In this document: one piece after another, positions 1-10,471 of the stretch
Numbering within the stretch: the first letter of the stretch is position 1
Layout of the letters: every line of letters begins with the position of its first letter
NCBI GenBank assembly: GCA_032629725.1
Contig: JAFEVB010000031.1
Span: 186,001 to 250,000, forward strand
Direction: 5' to 3'
Source of the DNA: Gremmenia infestans
Lineage: Eukaryota > Ascomycota > Leotiomycetes > Helotiales > Hamatocanthoscyphaceae
Length of the DNA: 64,000 bases
Translations under genes and position numbers: made by a program
The notes under the pieces: generated by a model
What the model saw: only the letters and a program-made list of their open reading frames with translations
Database searches by the model: none
What the model was told of the DNA's origin: nothing

Positions 1-2172
1 TCCAAGACGACGAGTCTATGTAGCAGTAACATAGTATCGACGGCCCATGATAGAAGCGTTAGTAGTGTTGCAGGGCCCCGGAAGAGTAGGTGTCAGTCAG
101 TTACGAGCGGAGATAACCCTCATGCAAGTCATTACACGCTTCCCTGTTAAAGGAAGTCCAAGTCCCCAATCCTCCTCGACTATGGCGTTACAGTGCCGGC
201 ATGTAAGCGGCTCTGCGGTGAGCCATCAATTAGTGTTGACCCTGCCAGGCCGTGGGGTGATCTATTGCCCAAATAGGACTCAGACGGCACTGTTAGCACT
301 TTCCTAATATGAACTGGCGCCTGAGCAAAGAGCCCTTCCATGAACTGCTCCCGGGTGGGAACTTTTGTTTCGACAGAAAGGAATGAAATGAGAATGGAAT
401 TATTCTTACACGCAGAGTTAGAACCTTTAAATAATGGAACGTGATCAGAAACATGACTTTGCTCTGAGCAGCTTGCCCGATATGGGGCATTGCGGATCGG
501 ACCCGACGAAGCGGAAGGATTCTCGGGAAATTTGGGTGGCTATCAGGCTAATAGTAGTAGCCTAATTCATTATGCAAGGTACGATGAACTGCAACGTATG
601 ATAGTGAAAGATAAGGATGCCCCTCCTTCTAGTAAAACGAGGGGAAAACTTCGCAAGTAGGGGGTGGAGTTCTGACAACTGTGCCGCGGTTCACTCGGAC
701 AGCCTGACTGGGCGCCGCATGCTGCATCTTTTGAAAGCCAGTCAGCTCTTCCTTTGTAATCGCAGTGGACAAATAGCAGATTAAGACGAGGAGTCCATCT
801 GAGTCTAATAGTTTTTTTGTCTGAACCGTCAGACTTGGGAGATCCTTGAGTTGAATCTTTGCGGGAACTTTCCTTTTCGTCGACTCAAAACTCCCAACTG
901 GAATCTTCTTGAGCGATTATAGCTTTCGTAGAAAGTATAAGACTTGGGGGATCAGAAAAGTAAGCAAATTGTGCAGTGTGAGATGCACAACCCTTTTTGG
1001 CTGAAGAATACGGGAACGGCTTACAGGGGGCCCTCTTTTAGAGGTGCGCTTCGAGCTTTGCTGACTTTCGGACATTACGCCAATCGAATAAAACTCCACG
1101 TACGATTGTCAACCTGGAAGACTTCAAAGAATGTCCTGTGCATGTTCCTAATTCATGGGAACTAACAATCAAGAATTAATTTCAAACTACACGGGGGTGG
1201 AATTTAACCTTAAATCCCAAAGGATGGATTTAGTCGCATGTACGAGTAAAGTAATGTCTCAGCCTTACGTACTTTCGTATAGTAGTCTTGCCATGTCATG
1301 CTTGCGCCCGCTCCCCTGCCGATTCGATGGGCTCTTACTCTTGTCAAGATGGGGTAAAAGTCACGCAGCCCTTGGTAAAGCCCTGTGCAAATCAATGCTT
1401 ATAAGAGACCATGTCATCCTCAATCCATATTCCTCAAATCCTCCCGGAATCAATGTTTTTAGATAGTGGCGACGTGTCAGAGTCTCACAAGTATTTCGTG
1501 CCGCAGATTCCTCTGAATCGGCCTCGAAAGATTGGTCCAATGTATACGAAAAGACATGGGACCGGCCGCTTTCAACACACCAATTCCATTTTGCACGTTT
1601 CGCCATTGACGTTGATAGTTGAACCGATTGCTACAAACCTCCTTGTCAGTCCGAAGGAGAACACTTTGCATATTTAGCGAATGCATTTGTAGGGCGAAGA
1701 AGAAAGGAAGGAACGACGAACGGACGAACGTGAGACTGACTTGCCATTCAATTTTCCAATATTACCCACGCAACGTTACACTAGCATCAGTAAATATTTG
1801 ACTCAGAATGCATTCCGAATATGTGATTATGTGTATAATCGGGGTATAATCAGAAGAAAAAAAACCAATTCTTGCAACGTTGCGTTATTTCATAGAAACG
1901 GGCTTCTTTGCTAGAAGAAGAAGGTTTAAAGCTTGAAACTATGCGGAGTTTAAGCTTTCAGGGGTGACGGTAGACTAGTTTAAAAGAAGCATCGCGGCCG
2001 ATCTGACTATGATTGGGTCGCTTAACATAGGGGGAGGGGAGAGAAATTTGATTTGAAGTATGAGTTTTTGTGAGATCAATGAATTGATTGATTAGGTAGC
2101 GACAGTGGGTTTTGAGGTGAACTGATTGACCGTTGAAAATCGAATCTCAATTAACCAACAAAAGAAAGAGGT
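1..2172. other. no recognisable gene
   Basis: Only short open frames with no recognisable family occur here, and none joins to another through convincing splice sites. The stretch at 1700-2160 is AT-rich and lies downstream of the metalloprotease gene on the minus strand. I see no transposon or RNA gene. Confidence 0.5.
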
Positions 2173-2808
2173 TCAAGTGAAAAACTCCTCGAGAAAGGAA
2201 ACGCATCTTACTGTAGGATCATGATCAAACTGGAAGCATCTTACCATAGGATCTTCATAACCATACTCAGACTCTCGAAGTCTAACATCCGAATTCATCC
2301 ATACATTCCACTTCAGCAGCAATAAAGTAATGCATATTGCAATGATTGCGATGTGCATGATGATACCTACTTTTCTGAAAGTTTCCCGAATGCCGAGGGA
2401 AGAACCGTTCACAGCCTGGTACTCAGTACGAAGCACATGATTCAAAGAGTCGTGCTTTTTGCCGTGCTCTGGGATATTGGTGTGTGCTAGCTCGTGAAGC
2501 AAGACCTCGACGACGAGCTCGAGTGGGCGGAATTCATTCTTTGCCACGGGGTTTCGGAGCACAAGGGCAATGCGTTCTCCTTGGTTTCTGTTTGCTCCCA
2601 AGGGGGATTGCTCGTCAGGATAACGCTCTGCTAGCGTGTGGATCTTCCAATTGTGCTTTCGCATGATAGGTTCGACGAGAGAGCCAACCTTTTTTAGTCT
2701 GCGCAGCGCCCCATCTTCGCGAGGCATTCCTTCCAAATATTCGTACTCCTTGATGTAGGGACTTGTACCTCCAATCTTGCAGTCTGATGTCCGAGAGATA
2801 GCTGTCAT
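2173..2808 (-). CDS. WLM-domain (Wss1-like) zinc metalloprotease with a C-terminal membrane segment
   Basis: Single exon, 211 aa. Residues about 18-130 match the WLM/Wss1-type zincin. The zinc motif HELAH is at 105-109 and is followed five residues later by His115 (EHGKKHD), as in the family pattern HExxHx5H. Wss1 relatives are DNA-dependent proteases that trim DNA-protein crosslinks. This copy lacks the usual SUMO/VCP-binding tails and instead has a hydrophobic stretch at about 148-167 (IIMHIAIIAICITLLLL) that looks like one transmembrane helix, so a membrane-anchored role is inferred rather than nuclear repair. The ATG at 2808 is the first in frame and precedes the conserved EYEYLEGMPREDGALRRLKKV region. 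The tail after the helix is not recognisable. Confidence 0.75.
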   Translation of the reverse strand: MTAISRTSDCKIGGTSPYIKEYEYLEGMPREDGALRRLKKVGSLVEPIMRKHNWKIHTLAERYPDEQSPLGANRNQGERIALVLRNPVAKNEFRPLELVVEVLLHELAHTNIPEHGKKHDSLNHVLRTEYQAVNGSSLGIRETFRKVGIIMHIAIIAICITLLLLKWNVWMNSDVRLRESEYGYEDPMVRCFQFDHDPTVRCVSFLEEFFT

Positions 2809-3669
2809 CTTGGTGGATGATGTTTAGATGATGTTGGATTGGGTTGTATGTGGTTGTGATGTGTGTGATGGTTGTGTGAGATTATCTGAAGGAAGGGTGA
2901 AATTCAAGCTGGATTTAAGCTTCTGATTATAGGTCTGTTATCTTCTAAACACAGTGTGTGTTCCGATATTGAGGCTTAAAAACAAGCAAGCTTTATTAGG
3001 ACATTTGTTGATGAAATGCTATTATTCTATGAATAATAGGCATTATCGAAGATAGCTAATCAGCGTTTTCTTTTTGGCCTGACTTTTTGTGCTTCTGAAT
3101 TAAACAGGCTAGCTCTCGTCAATTAAAACCATGTTTTCGTAGCTGTTACGCTTGGACTTCTTTGTCTCAAAGAGCATAATCAGATTATCTTTCTTCGACT
3201 TTATAAACGATATGTTTCATACGATTCACGTGGTCGAGATCTAAAGCTATAGCATATTCTAAATGGTAGTGCATTTAGAAAGCTGTTGCTTTGATGTAAT
3301 ATTATTAGATAGCGACATTTGGCCACGATGAATTCTTCTGTCGGGACAATTGAGAAGGGGGCTTATGCTATACGGAGTATCAATCATTAAGGACCTCCCT
3401 AGTCATAAACCGTGAACTAATCCCATATAGTAGATACATCAACGCGAATTTATCCTATACCCCCACCTGAATCGCTTGATATTTGCAAACCTTGATTCAA
3501 TCCAGTAGTGTTATGGAATTCTGGCGTTAGCTAAGCAAATACTTCCTTACACTACTGTCAATCTACCGAAGTAAATTTCTTCGCACCACTTCAACTGATT
3601 GAAATTTTGGCCCCTCGTAACCTTACCTACTGTACTTCCGCAAGGACCTTAGTCCAGCAAGCAAACACC
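2809..3669. other. intergenic, divergent promoter region
   Basis: AT-rich spacer between two divergent units. It contains a short TATACGGAGTAT palindrome-like site near 3368 but no open frame worth calling. Confidence 0.5.
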
Positions 3670-4625
3670 ATGAACTCTCCATCCGAGAAGGAACTTCTAG
3701 ATGCTGTCACGAAGCTGAGGCCTGATCACCAATACCTTGGGCGCCTCAAACTACTCTTTCTTTTGAAAGAAATCCGTTCTTGGACGTTGAGCGAGCAACG
3801 CCTAAAGAAGTGCCTGGACAAAAACGACCTCGATGCAAAACCCGAGTCAGAAGACCATCCACGGGACGAGAAGTTCAACGACATTGTCAAATTTGCATTC
3901 ATCGACTTCAAAAAACGGGAGAGAGACTTTCTGCTCGCTTTCTCGAAAACCCAGGCCAAGAAAGTCACCAATGGCTTCAATTCCGATCCGATGTACGTGG
4001 CTCGTGATATGCGTCACAACGTGGAAATTTTGCTGGCCTTGAAAGAGTTGAAACCCTGCACCCTCTTCACACATCCCACATCCCAAGACATTTAAACCGA
4101 CATGATCGAAGTGTGCCTTAAGCGGGTTATTAAAAGTACAAGCTCGTGCAATACGGCTTCCATCTTCAGCAAATTACTTATCCGATGCCGACGATTGCGC
4201 ACCAAGATTTCCAGAACGGATGGATTTTTGCAGACACGCGATCGCCTCTCTGGTCTGAAGTCAAGCAGCTGTTCTTGACGCTGAATAAAGGGAAAGCGGA
4301 TGAGAATCGTATTGGGAAGGCTTTGGGATACCCGCTAGATCGGGCTGTTGGGTTCACTGTTGGGTTCACCTCGAGCCTATCGTCTTTCCGTGCTTTTGAT
4401 GAAACCGAGATGCATGATATGAAATGTGCGTTTCCTGTCTCCGCTTTTCAATTCTTCGCTGGTAGTGGGAAGGATCATTATGCAGATATCTTGATACATT
4501 TTGATAGGTGTTCCCGGGCTGCAAAGAGTGTCGGGACACAGCTGCAGATGGAGTTCAGCAATCATAAAGAGCTTGCGACTTTCTACAAGAACGTCAGGGG
4601 CGGCACTGAAACTCTTTTTGATTGA
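3670..4625 (+). pseudogene. conserved fungal protein of unknown function, broken by a nonsense codon and a frameshift
   Basis: Two coding-looking frames lie end to end. The first runs from the ATG at 3670 (MNSPSEKELLDAV) to a TAA at 4093-4095. The second is open from 4134 to 4625 and ends in GTETLFD. After the TAA the first frame continues in plausible coding sense (TDMIEVCLKRVIK) up to the AAAA run near 4131-4134. One missing A there would join it directly to KYKLVQYGF in the second frame. The TAA could derive from CAA (Gln) by a C-to-T change. I therefore read one gene of about 315 residues with two lesions. No GT..AG intron joins the frames convincingly. I do not recognise the family. A base-calling error cannot be excluded for the frameshift. 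Confidence 0.5.
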
Positions 4626-6208
4626 TAACATATCAGGTTCTGGATCTGATCTCTTTGGGAGTGAACGCGCGAGAGAGAGAATTCTCTAAAGACCTTGAAA
4701 ACCTTGGAGTGTCACTAGAAGACATACAATAAACGAGTCCCCAAAACTGTTTGTAGGCTGCATTTCGTGTCCACGCATACAACATTAAGTATAACGAATG
4801 AGCAACACGAAACCATGCGAGATTATTGCTTTGAGATAGAACGCGTTGGTTGAGTTACGACGAAGAACTAGTAGGAAATAGCAGAGGTTCGTGACATTGC
4901 TTATCTAAAGGTATTCAAGCTTAGTTGAGATTAAGACTCAGGTGTAAGAATACTTATAATGGAAATAATGATACGAGGCCTCGGAACTTCCTCCCCTTGG
5001 CCATAGTCAAAATAGCAAAAATAACATCACATACGCTTGTCAATAAATGTCTAGTTTTCCTAGTAGATGGATGTGGCGCGCGTAGGAGTATTCGTGGCAT
5101 TTGCCAAATATTGAATAAGTTAGGAAGATAATGGGTCCAGAGTTGCTGACTCAGATGATAAATACAGGCTGTACTTGTTGGACACTATAATCTGTAGTTG
5201 TGTCTGTCGTATAGAAGGTGAAGTGTATCTAAGCTACAAGCTCCATCTCGAATGGGGTTGAATCTAATTACGGCTTCCTGATGATTGGCAGCACGCTGTA
5301 CTAACCATCTGGAGCGTCTTGATCTTTGCATAGGGAGGAGACCGGGCCGTTTTGAACGCAGACATCGTGGGAACCTGGGACTGCGGGAGAGGTTGCGTAT
5401 AGCGAGGATTGGCACGAAGAATGTGAATGTGGGAGAATGCGGATGCGGATGTGGAGTTCCCTGGAGAGACGTCGGATGATGGGCTTGGTGGCTAGGTTTA
5501 GCTTTGTATAAGTATATGAAAGAGGTGTTTGTGGCTGCGCTGCTTGTTGTAGTTGCGCGGAGTGGCGATGAGAGGATTTATAGCCGTATGAATGAGGAAG
5601 GGGAAGGTCGAGATGTTTTTAGATGGTAATATGCTATGGAAGGAGTTCAAGAAGCATGTTAGTACGTTTGCGTTGAGGAAGGAAATGAATAGGAAGCGGG
5701 GGTGAGGTCGAGCTTGATGGATATGATGGAGAGTGCTTTTTGGCCAGCTATGAGTGGGATTCTCGATAACAGGTCTGTACAACAGGTCTGTACCACCTTA
5801 GACGCAGACGCAGATGATGGACAATCGCAGTGCTACGCCGTGGTATATATAAACAGCCAAGTTAACAGTTGAGCTGGAAGTCCATACTTCTGATGTTGGG
5901 ATAGTGTGATGCATGTTGAGGAATTAGTATTATGTATAAGTAAGGGCAGCTATAAAAACATATACAAGGGAACGGTTCAAGTCAGGGTATCTTCAAAGCA
6001 ACGCCGAAAGAATCTCGTAGCACTCCACTCCACTTCCACCCCCTCTCAGCCTCTCTCCCCTCCACACACCATCCATTCGCCAATACTAAAGCAAACTTCA
6101 CTCCGTGCTCCTCTACTTCTCCACATCTCTACCTCTCTACCTCTCTACCCCTCCCTCCACTCATTTTCTCTTCTCCTCTCTTGCCTCCTACACCCGCTCT
6201 CCGCACAA
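4626..6208. other. long intergenic stretch
   Basis: No supported gene. The stretch 6000-6200 is extremely pyrimidine-rich on the plus strand (runs of CTCC/CTCTAC), which opens chance frames. It lies just beyond the stop of the minus-strand membrane gene and is probably its 3' flank. Confidence 0.5.
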
Positions 6209-6940
6209 TCACTCATCATCCAAAATACTACTCGCCAGCCGCCCAAAAAAGGGCACCTCGCACCGATCCAGCGTCTCCGCATCCCCATACGCCCTAAAAC
6301 TCAAATACCCAATCCCCGCCATATCACACACAAACATTGTCCAACTGAGGAAGGTACTCCAGCTGAATATTAGATGCAAGACAAAGACGGCCGTGAACAG
6401 TAATGCGGATTGCCAGGCGTGGAATCTAGCAAATAGATATGAATTAGCCTTCTTCTTTCTTCCATTCTTCCATCTCTCTGTTTTCTTATTGTTGACATAA
6501 TAATGTTTGTAGCGCAGCTGAATAGCAAGGAATAGGCATAGGTAGAGAGAGAAGGGAAACATAACATACCGCACATAATCACTCTTCTGCTCCAACAGCA
6601 GCAGCAGCACGCCCCCAGCAGGCGGTAATAACAAATACGCCAGACACGCCTCGTAATCCAAGCGTATAGGTAAACTGGTCTCGAATTCATTTAATCTTTC
6701 TTCCCTACCAAGAAAATCACCACCTCCTCCTTCCTCTACATCCCCGCTGCTGAATCCTTGTCCTTGTGCTGAGCTTGGGATCCACGGGTTTGCTGTCGGG
6801 TGTGCAGGGGGGATGCTGGTGGGTGAGAGCGCGGGTGCTGGACGGACGTTGGGGGAGAAGGAACGGCGGGTTTCGGAGGGAGGGGGCGAGAGGGCGCGGT
6901 TCGTTTCGGGGGATTGGTCTTGGTAGGGTGCAAAGTCCAT
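6209..6940 (-). CDS. Tic20-like / DUF4870 (UPF0132) membrane protein
   Basis: Two exons, 6940-6570 and 6425-6209, with a 144-base intron (GTATGT..CTAG). Splicing gives 195 aa and rejoins DYVR to FHAWQSALLF exactly, whereas the unspliced frame carries an unrelated basic insert. The N-terminal ~80 residues are Pro/Ser-rich and disordered. They are followed by the family core: a helix in YEACLAYLLLPPAGGVLLLL, the motif VRFHAWQSALLFTA, and further hydrophobic helices ending before GRLASSILDDE. The family is widespread in fungi, is related by fold to Tic20-like small membrane proteins, and has no firm function. The ATG at 6940 is the first in frame. Confidence 0.82.
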   Translation of the reverse strand: MDFAPYQDQSPETNRALSPPPSETRRSFSPNVRPAPALSPTSIPPAHPTANPWIPSSAQGQGFSSGDVEEGGGGDFLGREERLNEFETSLPIRLDYEACLAYLLLPPAGGVLLLLLEQKSDYVRYVMFPFSLYLCLFLAIQLRYKHYYVNNKKTERWKNGRKKKANSYLFARFHAWQSALLFTAVFVLHLIFSWSTFLSWTMFVCDMAGIGYLSFRAYGDAETLDRCEVPFFGRLASSILDDE

Positions 6941-7469
6941 TTTGCGCGCGTGTGTGAGTTAAGTCTCGTTTCTGTTATGTGGTACGGTGTGGTAGGAGAT
7001 GTGATAGGTTCGTGGCGTGGGTTGGAGTTGAGTGAGGGAAGGCCGCGTGAATGTGATGTGATAGATTGATGTGTCAGCCTGAAGCTCGAGGCTGAAGCAT
7101 GCCATGCATCGCATGCATGGTTTACCCGGTCCACCATGTGTGAAATCATGAATGGTACAAATGTTACACATCACATATCCTTCATAGAAGAACTACAGGG
7201 CAGAAGACGTGTGTATAGACACAATTGAACTACCTATTACTCCCAAATCACCGACTCGCTGAAAATCAAAATAAACTCCTCCCTTTATTCCATGCCATAC
7301 CTATACCTCCCGTAGGTATGCACTGATATCATTATCACGCCTCTGTCTGTCATGGATATAATTTTCTTCCCACCCAAGAAAGTTTGCTTGTACCCATTCC
7401 GTTGCCTGATTATTCGTCCCTGTCCATTGTTCATTCGTTCAATATATGCTTTCATCATTCGTTTGTAAC
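6941..7469. other. intergenic: 5' flank of the Tic20-like gene and 3' flank of GID4
   Basis: No gene. It contains a perfect 8-base inverted repeat around CGC, CCATGCATCGCATGCATGG, near 7102-7120, upstream of the minus-strand Tic20-like gene. Confidence 0.4.
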
Positions 7470-8592
7470 TCATCGAAACTCCATTGCTGCAAAGCATCCT
7501 CGATCCTCGACATGCTTTAGCTCTAGTTGTTGGAATCTGTAAAAAATCAGTATGCAACCCCGCATCATTTGTTTTCATTTTACGTACTTCTCACTCTTCG
7601 CGTGGAAATATATCCCACTCACAGTCCCATGAATCTGATTAAAGCAGATATAATAGAACCCCTCAAAACTCGCTCCGCTAATCGTTCGAACCCTATGATC
7701 CGGAACCAAGAAATGTTCTTTCCATCTCATGAAAATATTATCTCTTTGCGCCAAATTCGGTATATGAAAGTGCCCCTTTCTGGCCGCCTTTTGAAATGGC
7801 CTGAAAGCAGCGAATTTGGCCCAGTGTTGTAAATCCACCTTATCATTTGAGCCCCAGTCTTGGTGTTGGGTGAGAAATGTGTACTTGGATCCTATGATCT
7901 CGCCCTCGAAGTAGGTGGTTAGTGTTGGGTGGTCTTCTGTCAACCCTGAAATAGGAATGTTAGTAGGACAACCTTTAAAGGACTTGCAGATGGCCAAGGT
8001 GTACCTTGAATGCGCAAATATCCACAGAGAAATGATTCTCGCATATCCACATGTTTTATCTCGACTTGGACTTCGTAGACTTGGCGTTCTGATTGCTGTG
8101 TTCCCCGGAATTTACTTCCGGCGCGTAGATATGACGAGGGAGAGGAAGGTAAAAGCTAGTAATGGGTCAATATACGGCTTGTCAAATGTTGCATGTTCTA
8201 GACATTCTACTCACTCGAACGTTTGAAAATTCGTATCCCATGGATGGTGAACATAGATCCGTAACGGGCAACGCAGGCAGATCAGTCTCTTCCTGTTTAT
8301 CACCCTCGGCACTTATCGGAGACAGCATATCCCTCGGCGCGATCTCCTCATCAATGTCCATTTGTTTGACGTCTTGCGGATCGGCGACGTGGGTATCCGT
8401 TGAGCCAGTCACTCGCGAGTCTGACGGTGGAGGTGTGGGCTGCTGGAGTATTTCGGGGGATGTTTCAATGGCCTCATCGTGGGTATCGTCCATCTCTAGG
8501 CTCCTCCAGCTGGATCTGTCATCGTCGGGTGGACATGAGGAGTGCGAGGAGGGGACTGCAACGATGCTCTCGTCGCTCGAAGGGGTGGGCAT
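7470..8592 (-). CDS. GID4: GID4/Vid24, substrate receptor of the GID (CTLH) E3 ubiquitin ligase
   Basis: Four exons: 8592-8215, 8155-8005, 7945-7588 and 7536-7470. All introns are GT..AG and the total of 954 bases gives 317 aa. Exon 1 encodes a Ser/Pro/Asp-rich disordered leader. Exon 2 starts the Vid24 beta-barrel (LRAGSKFRGTQQSERQVYEV, then VDMRESFLCGYLRIQ). Exon 3 carries GLTEDHPTLTTYFEGEIIG, WGSNDKVDLQHWAKF and SGASFEGFYYICF. Exon 4 gives the conserved end FQQLELKHVEDRGC..MEFR. In yeast Gid4 recognises Pro/N-degrons of gluconeogenic enzymes and directs their degradation when glucose returns. The fit to the family is continuous and no residue is obviously missing. Confidence 0.95.
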
Positions 8593-9296
8593 TGGGGTGG
8601 GTCTGCGCCCGCGCAGGCGAGGCTAGAAGGGAGAAAGGGAGAAAGAGGTTTTAATGATACAGTAAGGGAAAGGGAATAAAAGAGAAAGAAGCACAAAGCA
8701 ATTTAGATGGACATGGCCGCCGTTGAAAGGACGTTCGTTGCTGGTGTTGAGGTTTTAAACTGTATGGAGATGGATGGTCTTGCTTGAATCTGGATTAGGT
8801 GGACTAGACTGAACTAGGCTGGACGGACGGAGGCGAATGTGGAGCGAAGCGACTGTAAGTAAAACCCTTGCAAGGTGTGGGCGTGTGTTCCCCACGTTCA
8901 AATTCTTCCACAGTAATAATATGGAGTAGTCGCGTGGGATAATGCAAGCTTCTTTTTGATCAATACAAATTATGGGGAAGTCAATGGGTATTTATATCAA
9001 TAGGTGATTTCAATGGGATTTGTTGTCTTTGTATAGAATTGGTTACTCGTACACATAGTGAAGTGAATGCCATAAACAAGCTGTTTAATATACCCTTTCA
9101 GTTAATGCATACGTGTAACATGAATACAATACAATACAATCACACGTATTATAAATTTTGGCATAGGACATAGAGTTCTGAAATGGAGTCATATCATATT
9201 GCAATTTTCCGACTCTGTGGTATCCTTTTGGTCTACAAATCTGCAAATCTGCAACGCCTAACTCCTGGACTTTATTTATCCTTTTCCTAATTCTTT
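8593..9296. other. intergenic: GID4 5' flank and Mago nashi 3' flank
   Basis: No open frame of interest. The stretch 8900-9290 is AT-rich and probably holds the Mago nashi 3' UTR. Confidence 0.4.
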
Positions 9297-10038
9297 TCAA
9301 ATTGGCTTGATCTTGAAATGCAAAGCTATCAAAGAGAAGACCAATGCCTTCAAATCTTGGACGAGGTAGTAGAAGACGCGCAGTCCTTCGGGGTCTTGCG
9401 ACTCGGTGACATCGACGAGTGAACCAATCTTGGCCGTCTAGAAAGTCCTTCTAGTTAGTATTGAACACAGAGAAAACATAGATCTTCGGCATAGTGGCTT
9501 CCGTACCTCGAAAGAAATGTGTTCGCCTCCCATTCGGATTTCCAACTCTTGTCGTCCGTCTTTGTTCTTCTGGGGCCAGTTCTTGTCGTCTTCCCTATTG
9601 AGATATCAGCCAAGAAACTCGATGCAGTTAGTAGCTTTCCATACTTCATAATCTCGCTCAACTTGATGATCCGCTTGATTTCCTCCACAAGGACAGAGCT
9701 GACACACACTGCAAACATCCTCAGTCAGTCCAGCGCAAACATGGTGGGGGATATCATTACGCACTTTCTTTGCGGATGAGGGAGTCATTTCTGTAATTGG
9801 AGTTGTTCGCATAACGAGCAGATGCACTCTTTCCGTCTCCTAGCACTCGGAAATCGAATTCTGGGCCATGTTAGAACTTGCGCCGAGTAGTTGTGTTGAT
9901 ATAAAGCTCACCAAGAAACTCGTGGCCATGGCGACCTTGATGCCCCGAGCTGTACGGTTGATTATATTAGCAGATGGTCATGTAAAACATGGAATGATCA
10001 TACTAGTAGCGGATGTAGAATTGGTCGTTGGCAGCCAT
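9297..10038 (-). CDS. mago: Mago nashi, exon junction complex core subunit
   Basis: Six small exons: 10038-10004, 9949-9912, 9860-9765, 9708-9645, 9594-9507 and 9437-9297. Together they are 462 bases and encode 153 aa. The spliced protein reads straight through the family: MAANDQFYIRYYSGHQGRHG, EFDFRVLGDGKSASARYANN, SVLVEEIKRIIKLSEIMK, the WPQKNKDGRQELEIRMGGEH block, and TAKIGSLVDVTESQDPEGLR to the end FKIKPI. Mago pairs with Y14 and clamps eIF4A3 on spliced mRNA in the nucleus. The usual length is about 146-153 residues, so the gene is complete. Six exons in 740 bases is intron-dense compared with the neighbours. It is divergent from SEC26, with a 433-base shared promoter. Confidence 0.96.
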
Positions 10039-10471
10039 TTTATCCTGTCGTGTTGGTATTTGCCCAAAGCTTGTGGACGTTCTTTCCTCGAGAAGGCTGA
10101 AGCTTTCCGACCCGCGCGCCATCCATGCCGTTCAATTGGCGGGGGTCGTTCCTGCCTTGCCAGAATTCAGGCCACCACGCACGCTAAATTCGAAGTTAAC
10201 AGCACTCCAGAAAGATGCGGCCACCACCACTTCACGGAAATTCTATAATGGACCTCTGATGCGCTGCACTATCTCCTTACTCCCTCCTTGTGCGATTCCC
10301 AATAATTGACAATAAGCTCAACTTGGATCATTTGCCCCCAAATCCAATCCTCTCTTCCTCGAACCCAGAGCTACGCACAAAACCGTTAACCCATCCCTTA
10401 AATCAACCTCGAATACGCCAGATAGTCAGCTAGCACATTCTGCTGCACCACGCCCCCCAACGACAGCCAAT
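10039..10471. promoter_or_regulatory. divergent promoter between Mago nashi and SEC26
   Basis: The two start codons lie 433 bases apart on opposite strands. The last ~150 bases before the SEC26 ATG are C-rich, as in many fungal 5' UTRs. No TATA box or specific operator is evident. Confidence 0.45.

Noticed and set aside
1155..1686. Cluster of overlapping ORFs of 60-103 codons on both strands
   Set aside because: No codon pattern, domain or splice structure supports any of them. Random frames in moderately balanced DNA.
4112..4143. Possible mini-intron joining the two frames of the unknown gene at 3.7-4.6 kb
   Set aside because: At 32 bases it is shorter than any other intron here (minimum about 46) and would not remove the TAA at 4093.
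5960..6000. GGTTCAAGTC-like sequence resembling a tRNA T-loop
   Set aside because: No acceptor stem, D-arm or anticodon arm could be folded around it.
5906..6500. Plus-strand ORFs of 131-155 codons over a CT-rich tract
   Set aside because: They are rich in Ser/Leu/Pro from a simple pyrimidine tract and overlap the 3' end of the Tic20-like gene antisense. No family resemblance.
8162..8626. Plus-strand ORF of 154 codons
   Set aside because: Antisense of GID4 exon 1. The sense strand gives a continuous Vid24 protein after splicing.
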